NCBI GenBank assembly: GCA_945787845.1 | Contig: CALZJH010000009.1 | Location: forward strand, 1 to 35,207 | DNA: 35,207 nucleotides | Direction: 5' to 3' | Origin: an uncultured Woeseiaceae bacterium | GTDB lineage: Bacteria > Pseudomonadota > Gammaproteobacteria > Steroidobacterales > Woeseiaceae | Part shown: in pieces, positions 1 through 10,041 of the stretch | Layout: each line of letters starts with the position of its first letter | How positions within the stretch are numbered: the stretch's first letter is position 1 | Position numbers and translations under genes: made by a program | The notes under the pieces: generated by a model | Told to the model about the DNA's origin: nothing | Seen by the model: only the letters and a program-made list of their open reading frames with translations | Databases searched by the model: none

Positions 1-45
1 GAACGCCTCAAAGACCTGCACGGCAAGCATCATCCGCGCGGCTAG
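1..45 (+). CDS. xerD: XerD tyrosine recombinase, C-terminal tail only
   Basis: The first 45 bases read in frame as ERLKDLHGKHHPRG followed by TAG. This closely resembles the end of E. coli XerD (about RLRQLHQQHHPRA, from memory), the recombinase that resolves chromosome dimers at dif together with XerC. The next gene is dsbC, and xerD-dsbC is a common gammaproteobacterial gene order. Only 14 residues are present, so no catalytic residue can be checked. The 87 bases between this stop and dsbC show no clear terminator or promoter. Confidence 0.7.
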   Translation, partial: ERLKDLHGKHHPRG

Positions 46-132
46 CAACCCTTCGGGAATTCGGTGCAACAAATTGCCCTGAATCGGGGTCTCTTTGCTA
101 AACTTGCCGCGCTTTTCCCAAGGGTTAACTGA

Positions 133-882
133 ATGAACCGACTTTTTGACACCATCGCACGCTCGTTTGCGTCCGCATCCTTGCTGATGCTGGCGGTCTC
201 CGTGCAGGCGGCCGACGTAGATTCACAGCTCGAGGAGGCGCGCGCCAAGGTGTCCGCCATGTTCGACATGATCGATCCCGAGGATGTGAGCCGGAGTCCG
301 ATTGACGGTTGGTTCACGATCCAGAAAGGGTCCGTCGTCGCCTACATCTCGGCCGACAGCCGCTACCTGTTGCAGGGCGACCTCATCGATCTCGAACTGC
401 AGGTTAACCTCAGCGAACAGACCCGGACGGATTCCCGCCGCAAGCTTGTCAGCAGTCTCACGGACGAAGAATCGATTCTGTTTTCCCCGGCCGAGGTCAA
501 GCACTCGGTAACCGTGTTTACTGACGTCGACTGCACCTATTGCCGCAAACTGCATGCCCAGATCGATGAGTACCTGGATCGTGGGATCGCCATCCGCTAC
601 GTTCTCTATCCGCGTAACGGCCCGGCATCGCGCGCCTGGAGCACCTCGGAAGATGTGCTGTGCTCGCGAGACCCCGGAACGGCATTGACCGCCGCGAAAC
701 TGGATCGGGACTTTGAGACCTCGAAGTGCGATACCTCGATGCTGACGAAACACTTCACGCTGGGGCAGGATATTGGCCTGAACGGCACCCCGGCGATCGT
801 TTTCGAGGACGGCACGATGGTCGCGGGCTACCTGGCCCCTGCCGCCCTGAGCATGCGTCTCGAAATGGCGGGTCGGCAGTAA
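133..882 (+). CDS. dsbC: Thiol:disulfide interchange protein DsbC
   Basis: Periplasmic disulfide isomerase of 249 residues. Residues 1-27 are a Sec signal peptide ending VQAA. The N-terminal part (about 30-95) matches the DsbC dimerisation domain, and the rest is a thioredoxin fold. The active site is C134-T-Y-C137 in the context DVDCTYCRKLH, and the cis-proline is P220 in NGTPAIVF. C177 and C199 probably form the structural disulfide known from DsbC. In the family the enzyme reshuffles wrong disulfides and is kept reduced by DsbD. The protein is slightly longer than E. coli DsbC. It lies after the xerD tail, as in E. coli, and ends 6 bases before the convergent Nudix gene. DsbG is the main alternative, but position and length favour DsbC. 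Confidence 0.93.
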   Translation: MNRLFDTIARSFASASLLMLAVSVQAADVDSQLEEARAKVSAMFDMIDPEDVSRSPIDGWFTIQKGSVVAYISADSRYLLQGDLIDLELQVNLSEQTRTDSRRKLVSSLTDEESILFSPAEVKHSVTVFTDVDCTYCRKLHAQIDEYLDRGIAIRYVLYPRNGPASRAWSTSEDVLCSRDPGTALTAAKLDRDFETSKCDTSMLTKHFTLGQDIGLNGTPAIVFEDGTMVAGYLAPAALSMRLEMAGRQ

Positions 883-888
883 GGCACT

Positions 889-1422
889 CTACGAGGGCGA
901 GCGCCGCAGCTCGTGCACATGGACGCCGTTGTTTTCGCCGCGGTCTTCGAAATACTTCTCTAGCGCAAATTTGCCGCTCTGGAACGCGATGTCGTCCCAG
1001 GGAACTTCATCTTCGCTGAACAGTGCGGACTCCAGCGTTTCCTCGCCAACGCCGAAATCGCTAATGAGCTTGCCCGTGTAGAAGAGGTGTACCTGGCCCG
1101 CGTGGACGACGTCGACCATGGCGAACAGGTGACCGAGTTCGACCGTGGCAAGCGCTTCTTCCAGGGTCTCCCGCGCGGCGCCACCGGCGACGGTCTCGCC
1201 GAGTTCCATGAAACCTGCCGGTACGGTCCAGTAGCCGTAGCGCGGCTCAATCGAGCGCTTGCACAGCAAGACCTTGCCGTCCTGTTCGGCAACACAACCC
1301 ACGACGACGAGCGGGTTCCGGTAATGGACGATATTGCAGCTGTCGCAAATGGCGCGCTCGCGATTGTCATCCTTGGGGACGCGGTAGCTCACTGTGCCAC
1401 CGCAGCTGGAACAGAATTTCAT
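889..1422 (-). CDS. Nudix hydrolase with N-terminal zinc ribbon
   Basis: A 177-residue protein starting MKFCSSCGG. Cysteines 4, 7, 26 and 29 form a zinc-ribbon pattern like that in NADH pyrophosphatases. The Nudix box runs from G70 to about residue 92 and keeps E76 and the R84-E85/E88-E89 core needed for metal binding. The usual late glycine is replaced (RETLEEALA), a change I recall in related zinc-ribbon Nudix proteins. The substrate is probably a nucleoside diphosphate derivative but cannot be fixed. The frame stays open upstream through the tRNA-Leu gene, so I chose the ATG at 1422, where the zinc ribbon begins. That start lies 15 bases after the tRNA CCA end and is preceded by CAGGCGAT as a possible ribosome site. 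Cotranscription with the tRNA is likely. Confidence 0.87.
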   Translation of the reverse strand: MKFCSSCGGTVSYRVPKDDNRERAICDSCNIVHYRNPLVVVGCVAEQDGKVLLCKRSIEPRYGYWTVPAGFMELGETVAGGAARETLEEALATVELGHLFAMVDVVHAGQVHLFYTGKLISDFGVGEETLESALFSEDEVPWDDIAFQSGKFALEKYFEDRGENNGVHVHELRRSPS

Positions 1423-1437
1423 GTTATCGCCTGATTG

Positions 1438-1524
1438 TGGTGCCGGGAGGGGGAATCGAACCCCCACTTCCTTTCGGAAACCGGATTTTGAATCCGGCGC
1501 GTCTACCAGTTCCGCCATCCCGGC
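1438..1524 (-). tRNA. tRNA-Leu (anticodon CAA)
   Basis: The minus strand gives an 87-base tRNA starting GCCGGGATGGCGG and ending TCCCGGCACCA. The acceptor stem GCCGGGA pairs with TCCCGGC. The anticodon arm is CCGGA-TTCAAAA-TCCGG, so the anticodon is CAA (reads UUG). A long variable arm (TTTCCGAAAGGAA region) marks a class II tRNA, as expected for leucine. The T arm GGGGGTTCGATTCCCCC is perfect and the CCA end is encoded. The Nudix gene starts 15 bases downstream. Confidence 0.97.
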
Positions 1525-1533
1525 CTTGTGATT

Positions 1534-1563
1534 CGGGCCCATGCGGGGCACGGCCCCGGCCCG
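1534..1563 (-). other. GC-rich hairpin in the tRNA-Leu leader
   Basis: CGGGCC (1534-1539) pairs with GGCCCG (1558-1563), and inside it GGGGC pairs with GCCCC around a 3-base loop, leaving one 5-base bulge. It lies between the likely tRNA-Leu promoter and the 5' end of the mature tRNA. It may be a processing structure of the precursor. It could also affect the divergent sigma gene, though no function is visible. Confidence 0.45.
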
Positions 1564-1573
1564 AAAGGCGCAC

Positions 1574-1602
1574 AGTATATGCGCGGATCGGCTGCCTTGC
1601 GA
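1574..1602 (-). promoter_or_regulatory. Probable promoter of tRNA-Leu (and Nudix gene)
   Basis: On the minus strand TATACT (1579-1574) is a good -10 hexamer, and TCGCAA (1602-1597) lies 17 bases upstream as a weak -35. Transcription would start near 1567, leaving a leader of about 43 bases before the tRNA. The site lies inside the divergent spacer that also precedes the ECF sigma gene. Confidence 0.45.
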
Positions 1603-1628
1603 CCCTTTGTAGTCCACAAGCATCTAAG

Positions 1629-2237
1629 ATGGCAGATATGAGCAAATTCGCCGACATCGACATAGATCCGGGAATTATCAAGCGGGCCGCTGCGGGCGAC
1701 GCGCGGGCGCACGAGATCATCTATCGCGCCTTTTCGGCGCCGGTGTACTCGATTTGCCTGCGATTCACGAAAGTGCCGGCCCACGCCGAGGACCTCGTGC
1801 AGGAGACGTTCATTGAGATCATGCGGTCGATTGGGAAGTTCCGGGGCGAAGCGGCCCTGGGCAGCTGGATACGGCGGATCGCGGTGACCAAGGCGCTGAT
1901 GTTCCTGCGCTCGGCCTGGACCAAGCGCGGCCAGATGCTGGCCGACGACTGGCACGAGGTGACGGAGGGCGACGCGCTCAGCCACGGCATATCGCGGCAT
2001 CCTGACGATGCGATGGACCTCGATGCAGCGCTGGCCAGCCTGCCGGACGTCAGCCGCACCGTGGTCTGGCTGCACGATGTCGAAGGATTTACGCACAAGG
2101 AGATCGCGGGATTCATGGGTAAGACCGAGAGTTTCTCCAAGTCGCAGCTGTCACGCGCCTACCAGCGCCTGAGGCCGCTGCTCGAAGTGCAGGAAAACGG
2201 CACGCAGCCCGACGGCGCGGCCGTGAGTTTTAGATAA
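1629..2237 (+). CDS. ECF-type RNA polymerase sigma factor (RpoE-like)
   Basis: A sigma-70 family protein of about 202 residues with only regions 2 and 4, the layout of ECF factors. Region 2 contains the -10 recognition and core-binding stretch around AEDLVQETFIEIMRSIGKF. Region 4, near the C terminus, has the helix-turn-helix FTHKEIAGFMGKTESFSKSQ after the typical LPDVSRTVVWLHDVEG. The frame is open from inside the tRNA gene, so the start must be internal: ATG 1629 (MADMSKF) or ATG 1638, with no decisive ribosome site. It is followed 26 bases later by a membrane protein and then a PDZ protein, which suggests an envelope-stress module. No self-recognising promoter could be made out upstream. 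Confidence 0.87.
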   Translation: MADMSKFADIDIDPGIIKRAAAGDARAHEIIYRAFSAPVYSICLRFTKVPAHAEDLVQETFIEIMRSIGKFRGEAALGSWIRRIAVTKALMFLRSAWTKRGQMLADDWHEVTEGDALSHGISRHPDDAMDLDAALASLPDVSRTVVWLHDVEGFTHKEIAGFMGKTESFSKSQLSRAYQRLRPLLEVQENGTQPDGAAVSFR

Positions 2238-2263
2238 GAGAGATTTAACAGGAGTTACCCGCA

Positions 2264-2848
2264 ATGCCAGGTAGCAAGAAGGACGACGAGATGATTTGCG
2301 CACTAACCGCGGACGAGCACACCGCACTGCAGGCAGGGCTGCGCGCGCTGCCGGATACGATGCCGCCGCGAGTCGTGTGGCAGCGCATCCGCGAACAGGC
2401 GGAAGCCGAAGGTCTTATCCACGAAAAAGGCCTGCACAGGCGCTCGACCTGGTACACCGGGGTCGGGCTCGCCGCCGCTGCGCTCGTAGTGGCCGTGATG
2501 TTGCCGAGGCTCCTGCAGGATCCGGTTGATGTGCCGACAGTCGTGCCGACCAGCGTGGGTACGACGACCCAGGTCCCGCTGACGACGTTGCAGACGCTGA
2601 TGACCGAGTCGCGTGAACTTGAAAGCAACCTGCGGTCCTTGCCAAACGCGCCGCGCGTGCAGCGCGCGAGCACCATGGCGACGATTTCGGATCTCGAAGA
2701 CCGGATCGCCGCGATTGATTACCAGTTGAATGACCCTGAGGTGCAGATGTCACCTGAGGACACCGAGCTTTTCTGGCGCGAACGCGTCAGGTTGATGAAA
2801 TCGCTGGTGCAGTTGCGCTATGCGCAGGCGCAACGGGCAGCATTCTAG
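2264..2848 (+). CDS. Single-pass membrane protein, putative anti-sigma factor
   Basis: I do not recognise a named family in these 194 residues. An N-terminal cytoplasmic stretch of about 60 residues (helical, with PPRVVWQRIREQAEAEG) is followed by one membrane segment at about 63-81. Then comes a Thr/Val/Pro-rich spacer and a charged, probably helical C-terminal part (about 108-190) that would be periplasmic. This topology and the position directly after an ECF sigma gene are typical of anti-sigma factors, with the N-terminal part expected to hold the sigma factor. No zinc-binding HxxxCxxC motif is present. The start ATG 2264 has a strong AGGAGT ribosome site at 2251-2256. The function is inferred from topology and neighbours. 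Confidence 0.6.
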   Translation: MPGSKKDDEMICALTADEHTALQAGLRALPDTMPPRVVWQRIREQAEAEGLIHEKGLHRRSTWYTGVGLAAAALVVAVMLPRLLQDPVDVPTVVPTSVGTTTQVPLTTLQTLMTESRELESNLRSLPNAPRVQRASTMATISDLEDRIAAIDYQLNDPEVQMSPEDTELFWRERVRLMKSLVQLRYAQAQRAAF

Positions 2849-2864
2849 ACAGGAGTAAGACCAG

Positions 2865-3836
2865 ATGAAGATGTGGAAAGTAGTACTGCCCGTCGCAGCC
2901 ACGCTGCTACTTGCAGGGCAGGCCGCTGCGCAGACGGACGATGACGAACGCCTGCGCGAGATGGAAGCGCGCGAAGTGGCGATGGAAGAGAAGCTGCGGG
3001 CCGCCGAGGCAAAAATGGCGGAAGCCGCGCGCGAAATCGCCGAGATCACCAAGGAGCGCCTGCCGCGCATCGCGCAAATCGAGCAACGCTTTGCTTTGTC
3101 CAGCAAGCCGCGACTCGGCGTGACGATAGAGACCAGCGAAGATTCGAGCCCGGTTGAGGGCGTAACCGTCCTTGGTGTGACGCCGGGCAGTGCCGCCAGC
3201 GACGCAGGCTTGCGGTCCGGCGACATCCTGACCGCGGTGAATGACGAGGCGCTCAGTGCCGAAAGCAGCAAGGAGGCCAACATGCGCCTGCTCGATTTCA
3301 TGAAGGGGGTCGAGGAAGGCGACGTCCTGAAGGTCGAGTACCTGCGAGACGGCAAGGTCGGTTCGGTCGAAGTCGAACCACGCATTGTCGAGGACAGCAG
3401 CTTCGCCTGGATCGGCAGGGACGGCCAGAATTTCACGGTCCCGGCCGCGCCGTTTGCCCCTGGAGTGGTGGAGCGCTTCCGGATGGAGTTCGGGTTCCCG
3501 TGGGCAGGCACCGGTCTGGGTGACCTCGAGCTCGTAGAGCTGAACGAGGGGCTTGGACGTTACTTCGGGACCGACAAGGGGCTGCTCGTCGTGACCGCAC
3601 CGAAGTCGGACACCTTCGATATCCGTGACGGTGACGTCATTCAGAGCATCGACGGCCGGGAGCCCAAAGACGTTCGGCATGCTATGCGAATTCTGAGTTC
3701 CTACCAGTCCGGTGAAACGCTGGAACTCGGCATCATGCGGGACAGGAAGAAAGTGACGATCGACGTCGAGATTCCGGCCGACCACCACGGCAGCCTACAC
3801 GATGACTTTCATTTCGAGGTAAGACCCGCCTCGTAA
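2865..3836 (+). CDS. Secreted protein with coiled coil and two PDZ domains
   Basis: A 323-residue protein. Residues 1-22 are a Sec signal peptide (cleavage near AQAAAQ). Residues 25-75 are a Glu/Ala/Arg-rich coiled coil. A first PDZ domain spans about 83-172, with RLGVTIE and GSAASDAGLRSGDILTAVND. A second, more divergent one spans about 218-303, with DIRDGDVIQSIDGREPKDV. There is no serine protease domain, so it is not DegS or DegP itself. It follows the putative anti-sigma gene by 16 bases with an AGGAG ribosome site, so the three genes look like one operon. I infer that it senses or presents peptides in the periplasm for the sigma/anti-sigma pair. A separate envelope role is possible. Confidence 0.75.
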   Translation: MKMWKVVLPVAATLLLAGQAAAQTDDDERLREMEAREVAMEEKLRAAEAKMAEAAREIAEITKERLPRIAQIEQRFALSSKPRLGVTIETSEDSSPVEGVTVLGVTPGSAASDAGLRSGDILTAVNDEALSAESSKEANMRLLDFMKGVEEGDVLKVEYLRDGKVGSVEVEPRIVEDSSFAWIGRDGQNFTVPAAPFAPGVVERFRMEFGFPWAGTGLGDLELVELNEGLGRYFGTDKGLLVVTAPKSDTFDIRDGDVIQSIDGREPKDVRHAMRILSSYQSGETLELGIMRDRKKVTIDVEIPADHHGSLHDDFHFEVRPAS

Positions 3837-3900
3837 GATCCCTGGCGCGCGAAACGCGAGAACCCCATGGGCGTGCATGGCTTTGATACCATGCGCGCCC

Positions 3901-6035
<2,135 letters not shown>

Positions 6036-6093
6036 CCTCAGAATCGAGCGTGGGACTTGCCTTCATCGAAGTCGCCCCCAACTCGATTGCTTG

Positions 6094-6102
6094 TGCCATA
6101 AT
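6094..6102 (+). promoter_or_regulatory. Extended -10 promoter before yajC
   Basis: TGCCATAAT contains a CATAAT -10 hexamer (5 of 6) preceded by TGn, the extended -10 motif. No good -35 is seen. Transcription would start near 6109, about 20 bases before the yajC start. It lies in the 93-base gap after tgt, so the sec genes probably have their own promoter. Confidence 0.45.
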
Positions 6103-6128
6103 ACCGCGCTGTTTTTCGGGGACCTCTC

Positions 6129-6452
6129 ATGGATTTCATTATTCAGAACGCATACGCGCAAGGCGCGCAATCGGGCGACTCCACCAGCTTCATCATCATG
6201 ATGGTGCTGATGTTCGCCGCTTTTTACTTTCTTCTCATTCGCCCGCAGCAGAAAAAGGCGAAGCAGCACACCGAGCTCGTTGCCGGATTGCAGGTCGGCG
6301 ACGAGGTGCTCACGGCAGGTGGCATCCTGGGGAAGATCACGGGTGTCAGCGAGCACTACGCGGTGGTCGCAATTAGCGACAACACCGAGATCAAGATTCA
6401 GAAGGCCAGTGTTTCGATGGTAGTTCCGAAAGGCACGTACGACGAAGCATGA
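6129..6452 (+). CDS. yajC: Sec translocase accessory subunit YajC
   Basis: A small inner-membrane protein (107 residues) that associates with SecDF and the SecYEG channel. One membrane segment lies at about residues 20-37, followed directly by the family signature LLIRPQQKKAK. The cytoplasmic domain carries VGDEVLTAGGILGKITGV. The length matches E. coli YajC (110). Its stop overlaps the secD start (ATGA at 6449-6452). Confidence 0.95.
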   Translation: MDFIIQNAYAQGAQSGDSTSFIIMMVLMFAAFYFLLIRPQQKKAKQHTELVAGLQVGDEVLTAGGILGKITGVSEHYAVVAISDNTEIKIQKASVSMVVPKGTYDEA

Positions 6453-8257
6453 ACAAGTTTCCCCTGTGGCTTAACACGCTCGTACTTGCGATTCTCCTGG
6501 CGGGCTGCCTGTTTGCGCTGCCCAACATATACGGCAGCGTGGCCGCTGTGCAGATCGCAGATAGCGATGGTTTGCCCTACGAAGAGGAGCAGGTCGCCGC
6601 ATTCGTGCGGAGCGTCGAGAATGTCGGCATTACACCGGAAGCCGCCTACATTCAGGACGGCCGCGTCGTTCTGCGATTCAATGATAAGAATGAACAGGGT
6701 CCCGCGAGTGACCACCTCAGGCTGACATACGACGGTCAGGCCAACGTGGCAGCGACGCTGGCGCCGAAGCTCCCGGCGTGGGTACGGGATATCGGGCTCA
6801 AGCCGATGAGCCTGGGTCTGGACCTTCGGGGCGGCGTCTACGTGTTGCTCGAAGTCGATATGGAAACGGCCATCGACAGCCGCATGAAGGGTTACCAGCA
6901 GAGCTTCGACGATCGACTGCGCGATGCGGAGATTCGCCGCCGTGTCGACCTCGACGGGCAGACGATCACCGTCCGCGTGACCGGGCCGCAGGATTTAGAC
7001 GCTGCGAGGGACGTCATCCGCCGTACAGACCAGGACGTGCTGATCGTTGACGGGGCCGACGGCAAGTCACTGACCGTGAGCATGAGCGAGGCGCAAATCG
7101 AGGCGCGCCAGGATTTCGCGATCGAGCAGAACATCACGACCCTGCGCAACCGCGTTAACGAGCTCGGCGTGGCCGAGCCGCTGGTACAGCGTCAGGGTGC
7201 GGACCGTATCGTCATTCAGCTGCCCGGTGTACAGGATCCGAACAAGATCAAGGACATCCTGTCGGCCACCGCGACGGTTGAGTTTCGGCTGGTCGACCAG
7301 TCGGGCGGTGAGCCCGGATCCCGTCGCTACCCGGGCCGGGATGGCGAACCTGCACAGCTGCTCAAGCGCAGCGTGATTGCCTCGGGTGACCAGATTATCG
7401 ATGCGAGCGCGGGCTATGCCGAGGGCCAGCCGCAGGTCAACATCACGCTCGATTCCGCGGGCGGCGAAAACATGCTGCGCACGACGATGAACAATGTCGG
7501 CAAGCCCATGTCGACGGTATTCATCGAAACCCGGCGCGTGGAGATCCCGGGGCAGCCTGGTGAGTTCCGCAGGGACGTGAGCGAAGAAATCATCAGCACT
7601 GCGACGATTCAGGGTGTATTCAAGGATCGCTTCAGGATCACGGGCCTGACGCCAGGCGAAGCGTCCGATCTCGCGCTGCTCCTGCGCGCAGGTGCCCTGG
7701 CGGCACCGGTGTACATCGTTGACGAGCGGACGGTCGGTCCGACGCTCGGCCAGGACAACATCGACCGCGGCTTCAACGCGATCAAAATCGGTTTTCTCGC
7801 CGTGATTATTTTCATGGCGATCTACTACCGTGCCTTTGGCCTGATCGCCAACGTGGCTTTGTTGTCCAACGTCGTCTTTATCGTCGCGATGCTCTCTGTG
7901 CTGGGCGCGTCACTGACGCTGCCGGGCATCGCGGGCATCGTTCTGACCGTCGGTATGGCCGTGGACGCCAACGTGCTGATTTTCGAACGAATACGTGAGG
8001 AGCTATCCGCAGACGCGTCGCCACAGTCGGCGATCAATTCCGGTTATGAGAAGGCCTTGTCATCAATCACCGATGCCAACGTCACGACGCTCATCGCCGC
8101 GGTCGTGCTGTTTGCGATCGGCACAGGCCCGATCAAGGGCTTCGCGATCACGCTGTTACTCGGCATCATCACCTCAATGTTTACGGCGATCGTCGGCACG
8201 CGCGCGATCGTCAACCTGATATTCGGCGGGCGCAAGCTGCAGTCGCTACCGGTTTAG
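6449..8257 (+). CDS. secD: Protein translocase subunit SecD
   Basis: This 602-residue subunit uses the proton-motive force to help pull exported proteins across the membrane. A first membrane segment lies at about 8-27, followed by a large periplasmic region that begins with the hallmark LGLDLRGG (122-129). Five more membrane segments occupy about residues 440-590, as in the RND-like SecD fold. The sequence ends KLQSLPV. Length is close to E. coli SecD (615). It overlaps yajC by 4 bases and precedes secF by 9 bases, so the three form one operon. Confidence 0.97.
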   Translation: MNKFPLWLNTLVLAILLAGCLFALPNIYGSVAAVQIADSDGLPYEEEQVAAFVRSVENVGITPEAAYIQDGRVVLRFNDKNEQGPASDHLRLTYDGQANVAATLAPKLPAWVRDIGLKPMSLGLDLRGGVYVLLEVDMETAIDSRMKGYQQSFDDRLRDAEIRRRVDLDGQTITVRVTGPQDLDAARDVIRRTDQDVLIVDGADGKSLTVSMSEAQIEARQDFAIEQNITTLRNRVNELGVAEPLVQRQGADRIVIQLPGVQDPNKIKDILSATATVEFRLVDQSGGEPGSRRYPGRDGEPAQLLKRSVIASGDQIIDASAGYAEGQPQVNITLDSAGGENMLRTTMNNVGKPMSTVFIETRRVEIPGQPGEFRRDVSEEIISTATIQGVFKDRFRITGLTPGEASDLALLLRAGALAAPVYIVDERTVGPTLGQDNIDRGFNAIKIGFLAVIIFMAIYYRAFGLIANVALLSNVVFIVAMLSVLGASLTLPGIAGIVLTVGMAVDANVLIFERIREELSADASPQSAINSGYEKALSSITDANVTTLIAAVVLFAIGTGPIKGFAITLLLGIITSMFTAIVGTRAIVNLIFGGRKLQSLPV

Positions 8258-8266
8258 GGATACACC

Positions 8267-9208
8267 ATGCGAATTATTAGCAAGAAAACCAGCATCGACT
8301 TCCTGAGCCCGGTACGGCGCAAGATTGCCCTTGCGATATCAGCCGTGTTTGTCATCGTGTCGCTCGTCTCGTTGGCAACGCGCGGTCTCGATTTCGGTAT
8401 CGACTTCACGGGCGGCATCCTGCTCGAGGTCGGGTACGAGCAGCCGGCGAACCTGGAAGAGATTCGCGACAGCCTGGCGAGCGCGGGGTTCGTGGATGCC
8501 CAGGTGCAGCTGTTCGGCCGTGACACCGACGTACTCGTGCGGTTGCCGCCGCAGCCCGAGGAGAGCGCGACCGCTGTCCGTGATCAGCTGCAGGCTACTC
8601 TCGAAGCGGGCGGGCAAAACATCGATTTGCGGCGCATGGAGACGGTGAGTGCCCAGGTAGGTAGCGAGCTCGCGGAGCGAGGCGCGCTCGCGATGGTTGT
8701 CGCGCTGCTGCTGATCTTCGTCTACGTCATGATTCGCTTCCAGTGGAAGTTCTCGGCGGGCGCTGTTGCGGCACTCGCGCACGACGCCATCTTTACCGTG
8801 GGCTTCTTCTCGATCTTCCAGTTGCCGTTCGACCTGACGGTCGTCGCAGCCGTGCTCGCGGTTATCGGTTACTCGCTCAATGATACGGTCGTTGCCTTCG
8901 ACCGTATTCGCGAGAACTTCTTCGCATTGCGCGGGGTGTCGGCGGAAGAGGCGATGAACATTTCGATCAACGAAATGCTGGCGAGAACCCTGATTACGGG
9001 CCTCACAACCCTGCTGGTGCTGATCGCCTTGTTGACACTGGGTGGCGAGTCGATTGCGCCATTCTCGATCGCATTGATCGTGGGCATCATCATCGGTACG
9101 TACTCGTCGATCTACACGGCCAGTGCAACAGCGCTCGTGCTGAACGTCAGCCCGCAGGACCTGATCGAGCCGATCAAGGATCCGTCGCTCATCGACGACC
9201 TGCCGTAG
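8267..9208 (+). CDS. secF: Protein translocase subunit SecF
   Basis: The 313-residue partner of SecD. A first membrane segment is at about 20-36, followed by the SecF signature LDFGIDFTGGILLEV. After the short periplasmic domain come five membrane segments from about residue 139 on, including IGYSLNDTVVAFDRIREN, a conserved SecF stretch. The length is near that of E. coli SecF (323). The gene ends one base before the convergent suhB stop codon, with no separate terminator between them. Confidence 0.97.
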   Translation: MRIISKKTSIDFLSPVRRKIALAISAVFVIVSLVSLATRGLDFGIDFTGGILLEVGYEQPANLEEIRDSLASAGFVDAQVQLFGRDTDVLVRLPPQPEESATAVRDQLQATLEAGGQNIDLRRMETVSAQVGSELAERGALAMVVALLLIFVYVMIRFQWKFSAGAVAALAHDAIFTVGFFSIFQLPFDLTVVAAVLAVIGYSLNDTVVAFDRIRENFFALRGVSAEEAMNISINEMLARTLITGLTTLLVLIALLTLGGESIAPFSIALIVGIIIGTYSSIYTASATALVLNVSPQDLIEPIKDPSLIDDLP

Positions 9209-9209
9209 G

Positions 9210-10013
9210 TCAAGCCTGGTTGAGTATTGCCTTGATGTCGTGCGCGCAGAGTTTGGCGAGACCGGCGTAAATTTTGGGTGTGCCACACAGAATGTGACCC
9301 GCATCGAGATAGCGTTCGCTGCCGTCGAGGCCGCTGACGATGCCGCCGGCTTCGCGGATGATCAGCGCGCCCGCCGCCATGTCCCAGGGCTGCAGTCCAT
9401 ACTCCCAGAAACCGTCGAGGCGACCCGCAGCGACATAACAGAGGTCGAGCGCCGCGGCGCCGGGGCGCCGTACGCCTGCCGTGTTCTTGACGACTTTGCC
9501 CAGCATCTCGAGGTAGGGGCCCATGTCCATGTCGGCCTGGCGGAACGGAAACCCGGTTCCGATCAGCGCGTATTCCATTTCCTTGCGGCCACTCACTCGA
9601 ATCTTGCGATCGTTGAGCGTCGCGCCGTCGCCCCGCGCGGCGGCGAATATTTCCTGGGTCATCGGGTCATAGACGGCTGCGGCTTCCATGCGGCCCTTTA
9701 CCTGGACGCCCACTGACACGCAAAACTGGGGAAAGCCATGCAGGAAATTGGTCGTGCCGTCGAGCGGATCGATGATCCAGACCGTGTCGGACTCACCGTG
9801 CTTGCCGGATTCTTCGGCGAGGATGGCATGGTCGGGGTAGTGATTTTTAATGACTTCGATGACCGCCGCTTCTGCAGCGCGGTCGGCGTCACTGACGAAA
9901 TCGTTGTGTCCTTTTCTCTCGACTTTGAGCTTATCGAGCTTGTTGTGATGCCTGATGAGTATGGCGCCGCCACGGCGCGCGGCCATCACGGCCACATTCT
10001 GTAGTGCGTTCAT
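9210..10013 (-). CDS. suhB: Inositol-1-monophosphatase / Nus factor SuhB
   Basis: A 267-residue magnesium-dependent phosphatase of the inositol monophosphatase family. Metal-site motifs are ILAEESG (E67/E68), WIIDPLDGTTNF (D82-D85) and PWDMAAG (D211). In E. coli the ortholog also joins the Nus complex that prevents premature termination on rRNA operons. The gene is divergent from trmJ exactly as in E. coli, which supports orthology rather than a generic paralog. Its leader carries a boxA-like sequence and a stem-loop (annotated separately), which fits autoregulation by the Nus complex. Confidence 0.93.
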   Translation of the reverse strand: MNALQNVAVMAARRGGAILIRHHNKLDKLKVERKGHNDFVSDADRAAEAAVIEVIKNHYPDHAILAEESGKHGESDTVWIIDPLDGTTNFLHGFPQFCVSVGVQVKGRMEAAAVYDPMTQEIFAAARGDGATLNDRKIRVSGRKEMEYALIGTGFPFRQADMDMGPYLEMLGKVVKNTAGVRRPGAAALDLCYVAAGRLDGFWEYGLQPWDMAAGALIIREAGGIVSGLDGSERYLDAGHILCGTPKIYAGLAKLCAHDIKAILNQA

Positions 10014-10029
10014 GAAACGATTCCGTCAA

Positions 10030-10041
10030 TGTAAAAGAGCG
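10030..10041 (-). promoter_or_regulatory. boxA-like Nus-factor site in the suhB leader
   Basis: The minus strand reads CGCTCTTTTACA, matching the rRNA boxA consensus TGCTCTTTAACA at 10 of 12 positions. It ends 16 bases before the suhB ATG. In E. coli the suhB leader is known to carry a boxA through which the Nus complex, including SuhB, represses its own gene. Placement and match suggest the same control here. Confidence 0.6.

Noticed and set aside
1437..1628. Upstream extension of the sigma gene into tRNA-Leu
   Set aside because: The added residues are translated tRNA and leader sequence. The sigma region 2 context needs only the ATG at 1629 or 1638.
3877..3900. Alternative queA start and a TACCAT -10 candidate
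   Set aside because: The extra eight residues do not match QueA N termini, and the hexamer has no -35 partner.
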